NCBI GenBank assembly: GCA_020466095.1
Contig: CM035807.1
Coordinates: 15,497,485 to 15,561,484, forward strand
Direction of reading: 5' to 3'
DNA from: Chlorops oryzae
Lineage: Eukaryota > Arthropoda > Insecta > Diptera > Chloropidae
DNA: 64,000 nucleotides
Shown: piece by piece, positions 36,200-49,195 of the stretch
Position numbering within the stretch: the first letter of the stretch is position 1
How the letters are laid out: every line of letters begins with the position of its first letter
Program-made: the position numbers and the translations under genes
The notes under the pieces: model-generated
Databases searched by the model: none
What the model was told of the DNA's origin: nothing
Seen by the model: the letters and a program-made list of their open reading frames with translations, nothing else

Positions 36200-36939
36200 T
36201 CTCAAAAAGAAATTACAACCCATAAAGCCGCTCGCTTTTTCATTTTCAAAACTAACTCGATACATTCCGAAATCATTCGATGCTCAGCAACCAATCACAC
36301 ATTCCAGTTCACATCTGATGTCTCGAGGTTATGTTTTCAAAACAAAAAAAAACAAAAAACTAAACTAAAAAACTAAAAGGAAGACTTGATTTTTTATATA
36401 ACAATTTAATGAAACCCCTTGCTCCAGAGTCTTGGTTGTGCTTTTTTTTTTTTTTTTGTCTTAGCTATAAAGTTGTTCGTTTTAATTGCATTCCATTTTC
36501 AAGTTGAAATTTCAGTTTGCTGGCACAAATAGAAATGTTTTATTATGTTCTTAAATAAGTTTAAAGTGGAAATTCAAATTTAATTTAGTTTAATTACGGA
36601 GCAAGTTAAAAATTTAAGCCTTCGGCGAACATCGCAAAACTTTAGGATGCTTGAATTTAACTTTTTCTAAGCGCAAAAGTAGTTTTTTTATATTTTTTAT
36701 TATTATTTCCTTTTGAATGTGGTAATAGGATTCTATGAAATTTTTCTTGTATTTATGAAGTGTAATTTTAATAAAGTGCAAAATTCATTTGCAATTAAAT
36801 AATAAATGATGTTTTCAATTGAATTTTTTACTTCCAAAAAAAAAAACCTCTAATCTATACTCATGCAATTCATATAATTCAGAGAACGCATAATGAATTT
36901 AAATCACTAATTGGTTTTGTAAAAAAATTCTAAATTTAA
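36200..36939 (+). other. 3' UTR and downstream of hemomucin
   Basis: AT-rich. AATAAA at 36770-36775 is a likely polyadenylation signal about 570 bp after the stop. No further gene before the repeat array. Confidence 0.6.
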
Positions 36940-37739
36940 ATACTTTTTGGCTAGGCCCTTTTAAAAAATTCCTTTTTTAAATTCCTGATTAAGGCAATTA
37001 AACGGAACGGTGGGGCTTTCAAAAGAAATTGATTTCGAAATGATTTTGAAAACAAAAACTTATTCTTTTTCTGAACTGGTTCAACCCAAAAATTTATGGA
37101 TTTTTTAAGTCCTGCCAAAAAGGAGGGTTTGGCAAGACCGGTTAACTTTTCCAAATCGGGCAAAATTTAAAAAGGAATTGGGCCCATGGGTTAAAATTTT
37201 TTTTAAGAAAAATTTTTCTGTTTTTAAGGGGTTGGGGTTGGTTGATTTCCGAAAAATTTTTTTAAACTTCTTAAGGTTCTTAGAAATTTTAAAGGAAGCC
37301 GTCCATGAAAGGTTTCCGACCCCAAGGGAACTTTTTTTTGTTTTTTCCAAAGAAAATGTATTATTTTAATTAATCCATAATTTTTGGTTAAACAAAGAAA
37401 AATTTACCCTAAAGGGCGAAAACAAGGAGCTTCATTCCAAAGACAAGGAGAATTCCCAAAAAATTTTCAAAAAAAAAAAAAACCCCTAAACGAAAACGGG
37501 TTTTTCTTAAAATACTTTTGAACCCAGGGAACCCAAAACGGAAATTTAAGTTTCTTTTGTGAATTTAAAAAAAACAAATTTTAAGGTGCCAAACCCTTCT
37601 TTTTTTCACCCTCTTGTCCTTTTTATCCCAAAGATTTGTTTTAAGGCAGATTAAGACCAAGTTAAAAAGTTACAAAAATTTGTAATTCCTATCTTAAAGG
37701 GTTTTATTTTAGCATGGGCATTTATCTGGAACTTGGTTC
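36940..37739. repeat. Distorted left-edge copy of the palindromic array monomer
   Basis: Follows the array monomer segment by segment but with many expanded homopolymers and substitutions; AACGGGTTTTTCTTAAAATA parallels AACGGGTTTTTCTAAAATCC of the clean units. The dyad lies near 37365, at the spacing expected from the next unit. Either an old diverged edge unit or low-quality consensus. Confidence 0.7.
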
Positions 37740-40700
37740 TTACGTCACGAATTATTGAAGAGGCTTTGAAGGGGCGTAGCACAAAAAGTAGGCGTGGCAG
37801 AGTTACGAAGTTGAACTTTTCCAACTCTGGGGCACACAATTAAGCTAAATTCCGAATGTGGGTCCCATGGGTTCAAAATTGTGGATTTTAGAAAAACCCG
37901 TTTTCTGTTTGAGGGGGTTGGGGTGGTTCGATTTCGAAAATTTTTTGGGAATCTCTTAGATCTAGAGATAGAAGCGTCCCATGCCAAGTTTCAAGACCCT
38001 AGGGTAACTCCTTCTATGATTTACCAAGAAATGTATGGAGGTTAAGCGCTTGAAACTCCATACATTTCTTGGTAAATCATAGAAGGAGTTACCCAGGGTC
38101 TTGAAATTTGGCATGGACGCTTCTATCTCTAGATCTAAGAGATTCCCAAAAAAATTTTCGAAATCGAACCACCCCAACCCCCTCAAACAGAAAACGGGTT
38201 TTTCTAAAATCCACAATTTTGAACCCACGGGACCCACATTCGGAATTTAGCTTACTTTTGTGCCCCAGAGTTGGAAAAGTTCAAATTCGTAACGCTGCCA
38301 CGCCTACTTTTTGTGCTACGCCCCTCTTAAAGTCCTTTATCAGATATTCGTGACGTAAGAGCAGACTTAAGACGCCGAACGTGAAAAAGCTTATCAAAAG
38401 CATGTGTATTCGCTATGCTAGGTGTTTGAGTCTTAGCTATGCATGTTATCTGAACTAGGCTCATACGTCACGAATTAGTGACAGAGGTCTTTGAGTGGGC
38501 CGTAGCACAAAAAGTAGGCGTGGCAGAGTTACGAAGTTGAACTTTTCCAACTCTGGGGCACACAATTAAGCTAAATTCCGAATGTGGGTCCCATGGGTTC
38601 AAAATTGTGGATTTTAGAAAAACCCGTTTTCTGTTTGAGGGGGTTGGGGTGGTTCGATTTCGAAAATTTTTTGGGAATCTCTTAGATCTAGAGATAGAAG
38701 CGTCCATGCCAAGTTTCAAGACCCTAGGGTAACTCCTTCTATGATTTACCAAGAAATGTATGGAGTTCAAGCGCTTAACCTCCATACATTTCTTGGTAAA
38801 TCATAGAAGGAGTTACCCTAGGGTCTTGAAATTTGGCATGGACGCTTCTATCTCTAGATCTAAGAGATTCCCAAAAAATTTTCGAAATCGAACCACCCCA
38901 ACCCCCTCAAACAGAAAACGGGTTTTTCTAAAATCCACAATTTTGAACCCACGGGACCCACATTCGGAATTTAGCTTACTTTTGTGCCCCAGAGTTGTAA
39001 AAGTTCAAATTCGTAACGCTGCCACGCCTACTTTTTATGCTACGCCCTCTTAAAGTCCTTTATCAGATATTCGTGACGTAAGAGCAGACTTAAGACGCGA
39101 ACGTGAAAAAGCTTATCAAAAGCATGTGTATTCGCTATGCTAGGTGTTTGAGTCTTAGCTATGCATGTTATCTGAACTAGGCTCATACGTCACGAATTAG
39201 TGACAGAGGTCTTTGAGTGGGCGTAGCACAAAAAGTAGGCGTGGCAGAGTTACGAAGTCGAACTTTTCCAACTCTGGGGCACACAATTAAGCTAAATTCC
39301 GAATGTGGGTCCCATGGGTTCAAAATTGTGGATTTTAGAAAAAACCCTTTTCTGTTTGAGGGGGTTGGGGTGGTTCGATTTCGAAAAATTTTTTGGGAAT
39401 CTCTTAGATCTAGAGATAGAAGCGTCCATGCCAAGTTTCAAGACCCTAGGGTAACTCCTTCTATTATTTACCAAGAAATGTATGGAGGTTAAGCGCTTGA
39501 ACTCCATACATTTCTTGGTAAATCATAGAAGGAGTTACCCTAGGGTCTTGAAATTTGGCATGGACGCTTCTATCTCTAGATCTAAGAGATTCCCAAAAAA
39601 TTTTCGAAATCGAACCACCCCAACCCCCTCAAACAGAAAACGGGTTTTTCTAAAATCCACAATTTTGAACCCACGGGACCCACATTCGGAATTTAGCTTA
39701 CTTTTGGCCCCAGAGTTGGAAAAGTTCAAATTCGTAACGCTGCCACGCCTACTTTTTGTGCTACGCCCTCTTAAAGTCCTTTATCAGATATTCGTGACGT
39801 AAGAGCAGACTTAAGACGCGAACGTGAAAAAGCTTATCAAAAGCATGTGTATTCGCTATGCTAGGTGTTTTGAGTCTTAGCTATGCATGTTATCTGAACT
39901 AGGCTCATACGTCACGAATTAGTGACAGAGGTCTTTGAGTGGGCGTAGCACAAAAAGTAGGCGTGGCAGAGTTACGAAGTTGAACTTTTCCAACTCTGGG
40001 GCACACAATTAAGCTAAATTCCGAATGTGGGTCCCATGGGTTCAAAATTGTGGATTTTAGAAAAACCCGTTTTCTGTTTGAGGGGGTTGGGGTGGTTCGA
40101 TTTCGAAAATTTTTTGGGAATCTCTTAGATCTAGAGATAGAAGCGTCCATGCCAATTTCAAGACCCTAGGGTAACTCCTTCTATGATTTACCAAGAAATG
40201 TATGGAGGTTAAAGCGCTTGAACTCCAACATTTCTTGGTAAATCATAGAAGGAGTTACCCTAGGGTCTTGAAATTTGGCATGGACGCTTCTATCTCTAGA
40301 TCTAAGAGATTCCCAAAAAATTTTCGAAATCGAACCACCCCAACCCCCTCAAACAGAAAACGGGTTTTTCTAAAATCCACAATTTTGAACCCACGGGACC
40401 CACATTCGGAATTTAGCTTACTTTTGTGCCCCAGAGTTGGAAAAGTTCAAATTCGTAACGCTGCCACGCCTACTTTTTGTGCTACGCCCTCTTAAAGTCC
40501 TTTATCAGATATTCGTGACGTAAGAGCAGACTTAAGACGCGAACGTGAAAAAGCTTATCAAAAGCATGTGTATTCGCTATGCTAGGTGTTTGAGTCTTAG
40601 CTATGCATGTTATCTGAACTAGGCTCATACGTCACGAATTAGTGACAGAGGTCTTTGAGTGGGCGTAGCACAAAAAGTAGGCGTGGCAGAGTTACGAAGT

Positions 40701-43700
40701 TGAACTTTTCCAACTCTGGGGCACACAATTAAGCTAAATTCCGAATGTGGGTCCCATGGGTTCAAAATTGTGGATTTTAGAAAAACCCGTTTTCTGTTTG
40801 AGGGGGTTGGGGTGGTTCGATTTCGAAAATTTTTTGGGAATCTCTTAGATCTAGAGATAGAAGCGTCCATGCCAAATTTCAAGACCCTAGGGTAACTCCT
40901 TCTATGATTTACCAAGAAATGTATGGAGGTTAAGCGCTTGAACTCCATACATTTCTTGGTAAATCATAGAAGGAGTTACCCTAGGGTCTTGAAACTTGGC
41001 ATGGACGCTTCTATCTCTAGATCTAAGAGATTCCCAAAAAATTTTCGAAATCGAACCACCCCAACCCCCTCAAACAGAAAACGGGTTTTTCTAAAATCCA
41101 CAATTTTGAACCCATGGGACCCACATTCGGAATTTAGCTTAATTGTGTGCCCCAGAGTTGGAAAAGTTCAACTTCGTAACTCTGCCACGCCTACTTTTTG
41201 TGCTACGCCCACTCAAAGACCTCTGTCACTAATTCGTGACGTATGAGCCTAGTTCAGATAACATGCATAGCTAAGACTCAAACACCTAGCATAGCGAATA
41301 CACATGCTTTTGATAAGCTTTTTCACGTTCGCGTCTTAAGTCTGCTCTTACGTCACGAATATCTGATAAAGGACTTTAAGAGGCCGTAGCACAAAAAGTA
41401 GGCGTGGCAGCGTTACGAATTTGAACTTTTACAACTCTGGGGCACAAAAGTAAGCTAAATTCCGAATGTGGGTCCCGTGGGTTCAAAATTGTGGATTTTA
41501 GAAAAACCCGTTTTCTGTTTGAGGGGGTTGGGGTGGTTCGATTTCGAAAATTTTTTGGGAATCTCTTAGATCTAGAGATAGAAGCGCCATGCCAAGTTTC
41601 AAGACCCTAGGGTAACTCCTTCTATGATTTACCAAGAAATGTATGGAGGTTAAGCGCTTGAACTCCATACATTTCTTGGTAAATCATAGAAGGAGTTACC
41701 CTAGGGTCTTGAAATTTGGCATGGACGCTTCTATCTCTAGATCTAAGAGATTCCCAAAAAATTTTCGAAATCGAACCACCCCAACCCCCTCAAACAGAAA
41801 ACGGGTTTTTCTAAAATCCACAATTTTGAACCCACGGGACCCACATTCGGAATTTAGCTTACTTTTGTGCCCCAGAGTTTGGAAAAAGTTCAAATTCGTA
41901 ACGCTGCCACGCCTACTTTTTGTGCTACGCCCCTCTTAAAGTCCTTTATCAGATATTCGTGACGTAAGAGCAGACTTAAGACGCGAACGTGAAAAAAGCT
42001 TATCAAAAGCATGTGTATTCGCTATGCTAGGTGTTTGAGTCTTAGCTATGCATGTTATCTGAACTAGGCTCATACGTCACGAATTAGTGACAGAGGTCTT
42101 TGAGTGGGCGTAGCACAAAAAGTAGGCGTGGCAGAGTTACGAAGTTGAACTTTTCCAACTCTGGGGCACACAATTAAGCTAAATTCCGAATGTGGGTCCC
42201 ATGGGTTCAAAATTGTGGATTTTAGAAAAACCCGTTTTCTGTTTGAGGGGGTTGGGGTGGTTCGATTTCGAAAATTTTTTTGGGAATCTCTTAGATCTAG
42301 AGATAGAAGCGTCCATGCCAAGTTTCAAGACCCTAGGGTAACTCCTTCTATGATTTACCAAGAAATGTATGGAGGTTAAGCGCTTGAACTCCATACATTT
42401 CTTGGTAAATCATAGAAGGAGTTACCCTAGGGTCTTGAAATTTGGCATGGACGCTTCTATCTCTAGATCTAAGAGATTCCCAAAAAATTTTCGAAATCGA
42501 ACCACCCCAACCCCCTCAAACAGAAAACGGGTTTTTCTAAAATCCACAATTTTGAACCCACGGGACCCACAATTCGGAATTTAGCTTACTTTTGTGCCCC
42601 AGAGTTGGAAAAGTTCAAATTCGTAACGCTGCCACGCCTACTTTTTGTGCTACGCCCTCTTAAAGTCCTTTATCAGATATTCGTGACGTAAGAGCAGACT
42701 TAAGACGCGAACGTGAAAAAGCTTATCAAAAGCATTGTATTCGCTATGCTAGGTGTTTTGAGTCTTAGCTATGCATGTTATCTGAACTAGGCTCATACGT
42801 CACGAATTAGTGACAGAGGTCTTTGAGTGGGCGTAGCACAAAAAGTAGGCGTGGCAGAGTTACGAAGTTGAACTTTTCCAACTCTGGGGCACACAATTAA
42901 GCTAAATTCCGAATGTGGGTCCCATGGGTTCAAAATTGTGGATTTTAGAAAAACCCGTTTTTCTGTTTGAGGGGGTTGGGGTGGTTCGATTTCGAAAATT
43001 TTTTGGGAATCTCTTAGATCTAGAGATAGAAGCGTCCATGCCAAGTTTCAAGACCCTAGGGTAACTCCTTCTATGATTTACCAAGAAAAATGTATGGAGG
43101 TTAAGCGCTTGAACTCCATACATTTCTTGGTAAATCATGGAAGGAGTTACCCTAGGGTCTTGAAATTTGGCATGGACGCTTCTATCTTTAGATCTAAGAG
43201 ATTCCCAAAAAATTTTCGAAATCGAACCACCCCAACCCCCTCAAACAGAAAACGGGTTTTTCTAAAATCCACAATTTTGAACCCACGGGACCCACATTCG
43301 GAATTTAGCTTACTTTTTTGCCCCAGAGTTGGAAAAGTTCAAATTCGTAAACGCTGCCACGCCTACTTTTTGTGCTACGCCCTCTTAAAGTCCTTTATCA
43401 GATATTCGTGACGTAAGAGCAGACTTAAGACGCGAACGTGAAAAAGCTTATCAAAAGCATGTGTATTCGCTATGCTAGGTGTTTGAATCTTAGCTATGCA
43501 TGTTATCTGAACTAGGCTCATACGTCACGAATTAGTGACAGAGGTCTTTGAGTGGGCGTAGCACAAAAAGTAGGCGTGGCAGAGTTACGAAGTTGAACTT
43601 TTCCAACTCTGGGGCACACAATTAAGCTAAATTCCGAATGTGGGTCCCATGGGTTCAAAATTGTGGATTTTAGAAAAACCCGTTTTCTGTTTGAGGGGGT

Positions 43701-46700
43701 TGGGGTGGTTCGATTTCGAAAATTTTTTGGGAATCTCTTAGATCTAGAGATAAAAGCGTCCATGCCAAATTTCAAGACCCTAGGGTAACTCCTTCTATGA
43801 TTTACCAAGAAATGTATGGAGGTTAAGCGCTTGAACTCCATACATTTCTTGGTAAATCATAGAAGGAGTTACCCTAGGGTCCTGAAATTTGGCATGGACG
43901 CTTTTATCTCTAGATCTAAGAGATTCCCAAAAAATTTTCGAAATCGAACCACCCCAACCCCCTCAAACAGAAAACGGGTTTTTCTAAAATCCACAATTTT
44001 GAACCCACGGGACCCACATTCGGAATTTAGCTTACTTTTGTGCCCCAGAGTTGGAAAAGTTCAAATTCGTAACGCTGCCACGCCTACTTTTTGTGCTACG
44101 CCCTCTTAAAGTCCTTTATCAGATATTCGTGACGTAAGAGCAGACTTAAGACGCGAACGTGAAAAAGCTTATCAAAAGCATGTGTATTCGCTATGCTAGG
44201 TGTTTGAGTCTTAGCTATGCATGTTATCTGAACTAGGCTCATACGTCACGAATTAGTGACAGAGGTCTTTGAGTGGGGCGTAGCACAAAAAGTAGGCGTG
44301 GCAGAGTTACGAAGTTGAACTTTTCCAACTCTGGGGCACACAATTAAGCTAAATTCCGAATGTGGGTCCCATGGGTTCAAAATTGTGGATTTTAGAAAAA
44401 CCCGTTTTCTGTTTGAGGGGGTTGGGGTGGTTCGATTTCGAAAATTTTTTGGGAATCTCTTAGATCTAGAGATAGAAGCGTCCATGCCAAATTTCAAGAC
44501 CCTAGGGTAACTCCTTCTATGATTTACCAAGAAATGTATGGAGGTTAAGCGCTTGAACTCCATACATTTCTTGGTAAATCATAGAAGGAGTTACCCTAGG
44601 GTCTTGAAATTTGGCATGGACGCTTCTATCTCTAGATCTAAGAGATTCCCAAAAAATTTTCGAAATCGAACCACCCCAACCCCCTCAAACAGAAAACGGG
44701 TTTTTCTAAAATCCACAATTTTGAACCCACGGGACCCACATTCGGAATTTAGCTTACTTTTGTGCCCCAGAGTTGTAAAAGTTCAAATTCGTAACGCTGC
44801 CACGCCTACTTTTTGTGCTACGCCCTCTTAAAGTCCTTTATCAGATATTCGTGACGTAAGAGCAGACTTAAGACGCGAACGTGAAAAAGCTTATCAAAAG
44901 CATGTGTATTTCGCTATGCTAGGTGTTTGAGTCTTAGCAATGCATGTTATCTGAACTAGGCTCATACGTCACGAATTAGTGACAGAGGTCTTTGAGTGGG
45001 CGTAGCACAAAAAGTAGGCGTGGCAGAGTTACGAAGTTGAACTTTTCCAACTCTGGGGCACACAATTAAGCTAAATTCCGAATGTGGGTCCCATGGGTTC
45101 AAAATTGTGGATTTTAGAAAAACCCGTTTTCTGTTTGAGGGGGTTGGGGTGGTTCGATTTCGAAAATTTTTTGGGAATCTCTTAGATCTAGAGATAGAAG
45201 CGTCCATGCCAAATTTCAAGACCCTAGGGTAACTCCTTCTATGATTTACCAAGAAATGTATGGAGGTTAAGCGCTTGAACTCCATACATTTCTTGGTAAA
45301 TCATAGAAGGAGTTACCCTAGGGTCTTGAAATTTGGCATGGACGCTTCTATCTCTAGATCTAAGAGATTCCCAAAAAATTTTCGAAATCGAACCACCCCA
45401 ACCCCCTCAAACAGAAAACGGGTTTTTCTAAAATCCACAATTTTGAACCCACGGGACCCACATTCGGAATTTAGCTTACTTTTGTGCCCCAGAGTTGTAA
45501 AAGTTCAAATTCGTAACGCTGCCACGCCTACTTTTTGTGCTACGCCCTCTTAAAGTCCTTTATCAGATATTCGTGACGTAAGAGCAGACTTAAGACGCGA
45601 ACGTGAAAAAGCTTATCAAAAGCATGTGTATTCGCTATGCTAGGTGTTTGAGTCTTAGCTATGCATGTTATCTGAACTAGGCTCATACGTCACGAATTAG
45701 TGACAGAGGTCTTTGAGTGGGCGTAGCACAAAAAGTAGGCGTGGCAGAGTTACGAAGTTGAACTTTTCCAACTCTGGGGCACACAATTAAGCTAAATTCC
45801 GAATGTGGGTCCCATGGGTTCAAAATTGTGGATTTTAGAAAAACCCGTTTTCTGTTTGAGGGGGTTGGGGTGGTTCGATTTCGAAAATTTTTTGGGAATC
45901 TCTTAGATCTAGAGATAGAAGCGTCCATGCCAAGTTTCAAGACCCTAGGGTAACTCCTTCTATGATTTACCAAGAAATGTATGGAGGTTAAGCGCTTGAA
46001 CTCCATACATTTCTTGGTAAATCATAGAAGGAGTTACCCTAGGGTCTTGAAATTTGGCATGGACGCTTCTATCTCTAGATCTAAGAGATTCCCAAAAAAA
46101 TTTTCGAAATCGAACCACCCCAACCCCCTCAAACAGAAAACGGGTTTTTCTAAAATCCACAATTTTGAACCCACGGGACCCACATTCGGAATTTAGCTTA
46201 CTTTTGTGCCCCAGAGTTGGAAAAGTTCAAATTCGTAACGCTGCCACGCCTACTTTTTGTGCTACGCCCTCTTAAAGTCCTTTATCAGATATTCGTGACG
46301 TAAGAGCAGACTTAAGACGCGAACGTGAAAAAGCTTATCAAAAGCATGTGTATTCGCTATGCTAGGTGTTTGAGTCTTAGCTATGCATGTTATCTGAACT
46401 AGGCTCATACGTCACGAATTAGTGACAGAGGTCTTTGAGTGGGCGTAGCACAAAAAGTAGGCGTGGCAGAGTTACGAAGTTGAACTTTTCCAACTCTGGG
46501 GCACACAATTAAGCTAAATTCCGAATGTGGGTCCCATGGGTTCAAAATTGTGGATTTTAGAAAAACCCGTTTTTCTGTTTGAGGGGGTTGGGGTGGTTCG
46601 ATTTCGAAAATTTTTTGGGAATCTCTTAGATCTAGAGATAGAAGCGTCCATGCCAAATTTCAAGACCCTAGGGTAACTCCTTCTATGATTTACCAAGAAA

Positions 46701-49195
46701 TGTATGGAGTTCAAGCGCTTAACCTCCATACATTTCTTGGTAAATCATAGAAGGAGTTACCCTAGGGTCTTGAAACTTGGCATGGACGCTTCTATCTCTA
46801 GATCTAAGAGATTCCCAAAAAATTTTCGAAATCGAACCACCCCAACCCCCTCAAACAGAAAACGGGTTTTTCTAAAATCCACAATTTTGAACCCACGGGA
46901 CCCACATTCGGAATTTAGCTTACTTTTGTGCCCCAGAGTTGTAAAAGTTCAAATTCGTAACGCTGCCACGCCTACTTTTTGTGCTACGCCCTCTTAAAGT
47001 CCTTTATCAGATATTCGTGACGTAAGAGCAGACTTAAGACGCGAACGTGAAAAAGCTTATCAAAAGCATGTGTATTCGCTATGCTAGGTGTTTGAATCTT
47101 AGCTATGCATGTTATCTGAACTAGGCTCATACGTCACGAATTAGTGACAGAGGTCTTTGAGTGGGCGTAGCACAAAAAGTAGGCGTGGCAGAGTTACGAA
47201 GTTGAACTTTTCCAACTCTGGGGCACACAATTAAGCTAAATTCCGAATGTGGGTCCCATGGGTTCAAAATTGTGGATTTTAGAAAAAACCCGTTTTCTGT
47301 TTGAGGGGGTTGGGGTGGTTCGATTTCGAAAATTTTTTGGGAATCTCTTAGATCTAGAGATAGAAGCGTCCATGCCAAGTTTCAAGACCCTAGGGTAACT
47401 CCTTCTATGATTTACCAAGAAATGTATGGAGGTTAAGCGCTTGAACTCCATACATTTCTTGGTAAATCATAGAAGGAGTTACCCTAGGGTCTTGAAATTT
47501 GGCATGGACGCTTCTATCTCTAGATCTAAGAGATTCCCAAAAAATTTTCGAAATCGAACCACCCCAACCCCCTCAAACAGAAAACGGGTTTTTCTAAAAT
47601 CCACAATTTTGAACCCACGGGACCCACATTCGGAATTTAGCTTACTTTTGTGCCCCAGAGTTGGAAAAGTTCAAATTCGTAACGCTGCCACGCCTACTTT
47701 TTGTGCTACGCCCTCTTAAAGTCCTTTATCAGATATTCGTGACGTAAGAGCAGACTTAAGACGCGAACGTGAAAAAGCTTATCAAAAGCATGTGTATTCG
47801 CTATGCTAGGTGTTTGAGTCTTAGCTATGCATGTTATCTGAACTAGGCTCATACGTCACGAATTAGTGACAGAGGTCTTTGAGTGGGCGTAGCACAAAAA
47901 GTAGGCGTGGCAGAGTTACGAAGTTGAACTTTTCCAACTCTGGGGCACACAATTAAGCTAAATTCCGAATGTGGGTCCCATGGGTTTCAAAATTGTGGAT
48001 TTTAGAAAAACCCGTTTTTCTGTTTGAGGGGGTTGGGGTGGTTCGATTTCGAAAAATTTTTTGGGAATCTCTTAGATCTAGAGATAGAAGCGTCCATGCC
48101 AAGTTTCAAGACCCTAGGGTAACTCCTTCTATGATTTACCAAGAAATGTATGGAGGTTAAGCGCTTGAACTCCATACATTTCTTGGTAAATCATAGAAGG
48201 AGTTACCCTAGGGTCTTGAAATTTGGCATGGACGCTTCTATCTCTAGATCTAAGAGATTCCCAAAAAATTTTCGAAATCGAACCACCCCAACCCCCTCAA
48301 ACAGAAAACGGGTTTTTCTAAAATCCACAATTTTGAACCCACGGGACCCACATTCGGAATTTAGCTTACTTTTGGCCCCAGAGTTGGAAAAGTTCAAATT
48401 CGTAACGCTGCCACGCCTACTTTTTGTGCTACGCCCTCTTAAAGTCCTTTATCAGATATTCGTGACGTAAGAGCAGACTTAAGACGCGAACGTGAAAAAG
48501 CTTATCAAAAGCATGTGTATTCGCTATGCTAGGTGTTTGAGTCTTAGCTATGCATGTTATCTGAACTAGGCTCATACGTCACGAATTAGTGACAGAGGTC
48601 TTTGAGTGGGCGTAGCACAAAAAAGTAGGCGTGGCAGAGTTACGAAGTTAACTTTTCCAACTCTGGGGCACACAATTAAGCTAAATTCCGAATGTGGGTC
48701 CCATGGGTTCAAAATTGTGGATTTTAGAAAAACCCGTTTTCTGTTTTGAGGGGGTTGGGGTGGTTCGATTTCGAAAATTTTTTGGGAATCTCTTAGATCT
48801 AGAGATAGAAGCGTCCATGCCAAGTTTCAAGACCCTAGGGTAACTCCTTCTATGATTTACCAAGAAATGTATGGAGGTTAAGCGCTTGAACTCCATACAT
48901 TTCTTGGTAAATCATAGAAGGAGTTACCCTAGGGTCTTGAAATTTGGCATGGACGTTTCTATCTCTAGATCTAAGAGATTCCCAAAAAATTTTTGAAATC
49001 GAACCACCCCAACCCCCTCAAACAGAAAACGGGTTTTTCTAAAATCCACAATTTTAAACCCACGGGACCCACATTCTGAAATTTAGCTTAATTTGTGCCC
49101 CAAAGTCGGAAAAGTTTAAATTTGTAACCGCTGCCACGCCTAATTTTTGTGCTACGCCCCTCAAAGTCCTTTTAGATATTCGTGACGTAAGAACA
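37740..49195. repeat. Tandem array of a ~721-bp palindromic monomer, 16 clean dyads
   Basis: Dyad centres recur about every 720 bp (near 38045, 38768, 39490, 40212, 40931, 41651, 42378, 43101, 43825, 44547, 45269, 45991, 46713, 47435, 48159, 48886). Each monomer has two inverted arms of about 310 bp meeting at GGAGGTTAAGCGCTTGAACTCC, joined to the next by a ~105-bp single-copy spacer containing CAGACTTAAGACGCGAACG. The arms are nearly exact inverses near the dyad and diverge at the distal end (GTAACGCTGCC versus GTAACTCTGCC; CCCACGGGACC versus CCCATGGGACC). Unit-to-unit identity is very high, implying recent homogenisation. Open frames of 97-107 codons appear on both strands of every unit purely from the palindrome; none resembles a known protein. 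Confidence 0.95.
41218..41362. repeat. Array unit with inverted spacer
   Basis: Here the spacer reads in the opposite orientation to all others: TGAGCCTAGTTCAGATAACA precedes CACGTTCGCGTCTTAAGTCT. The distal arm differences are swapped with it, so the unit's spacer has flipped between its two arms. Confidence 0.9.

Noticed and set aside
35743..36265. Antisense Val- and Cys/Gly-rich open frames
   Set aside because: Shadows of the ACN-repeat mucin tail of hemomucin.
38468..49000. Repeated 97-107-codon open frames on both strands (ending ATPTFCATPS or PLSLIRDV)
   Set aside because: They recur in every palindromic unit in both orientations, vary by frameshift between units and resemble no protein. 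They are by-products of the repeat.
37740..49195. CRISPR-like array
   Set aside because: The genome is eukaryotic, units are ~721-bp palindromes and spacers are identical rather than unique.
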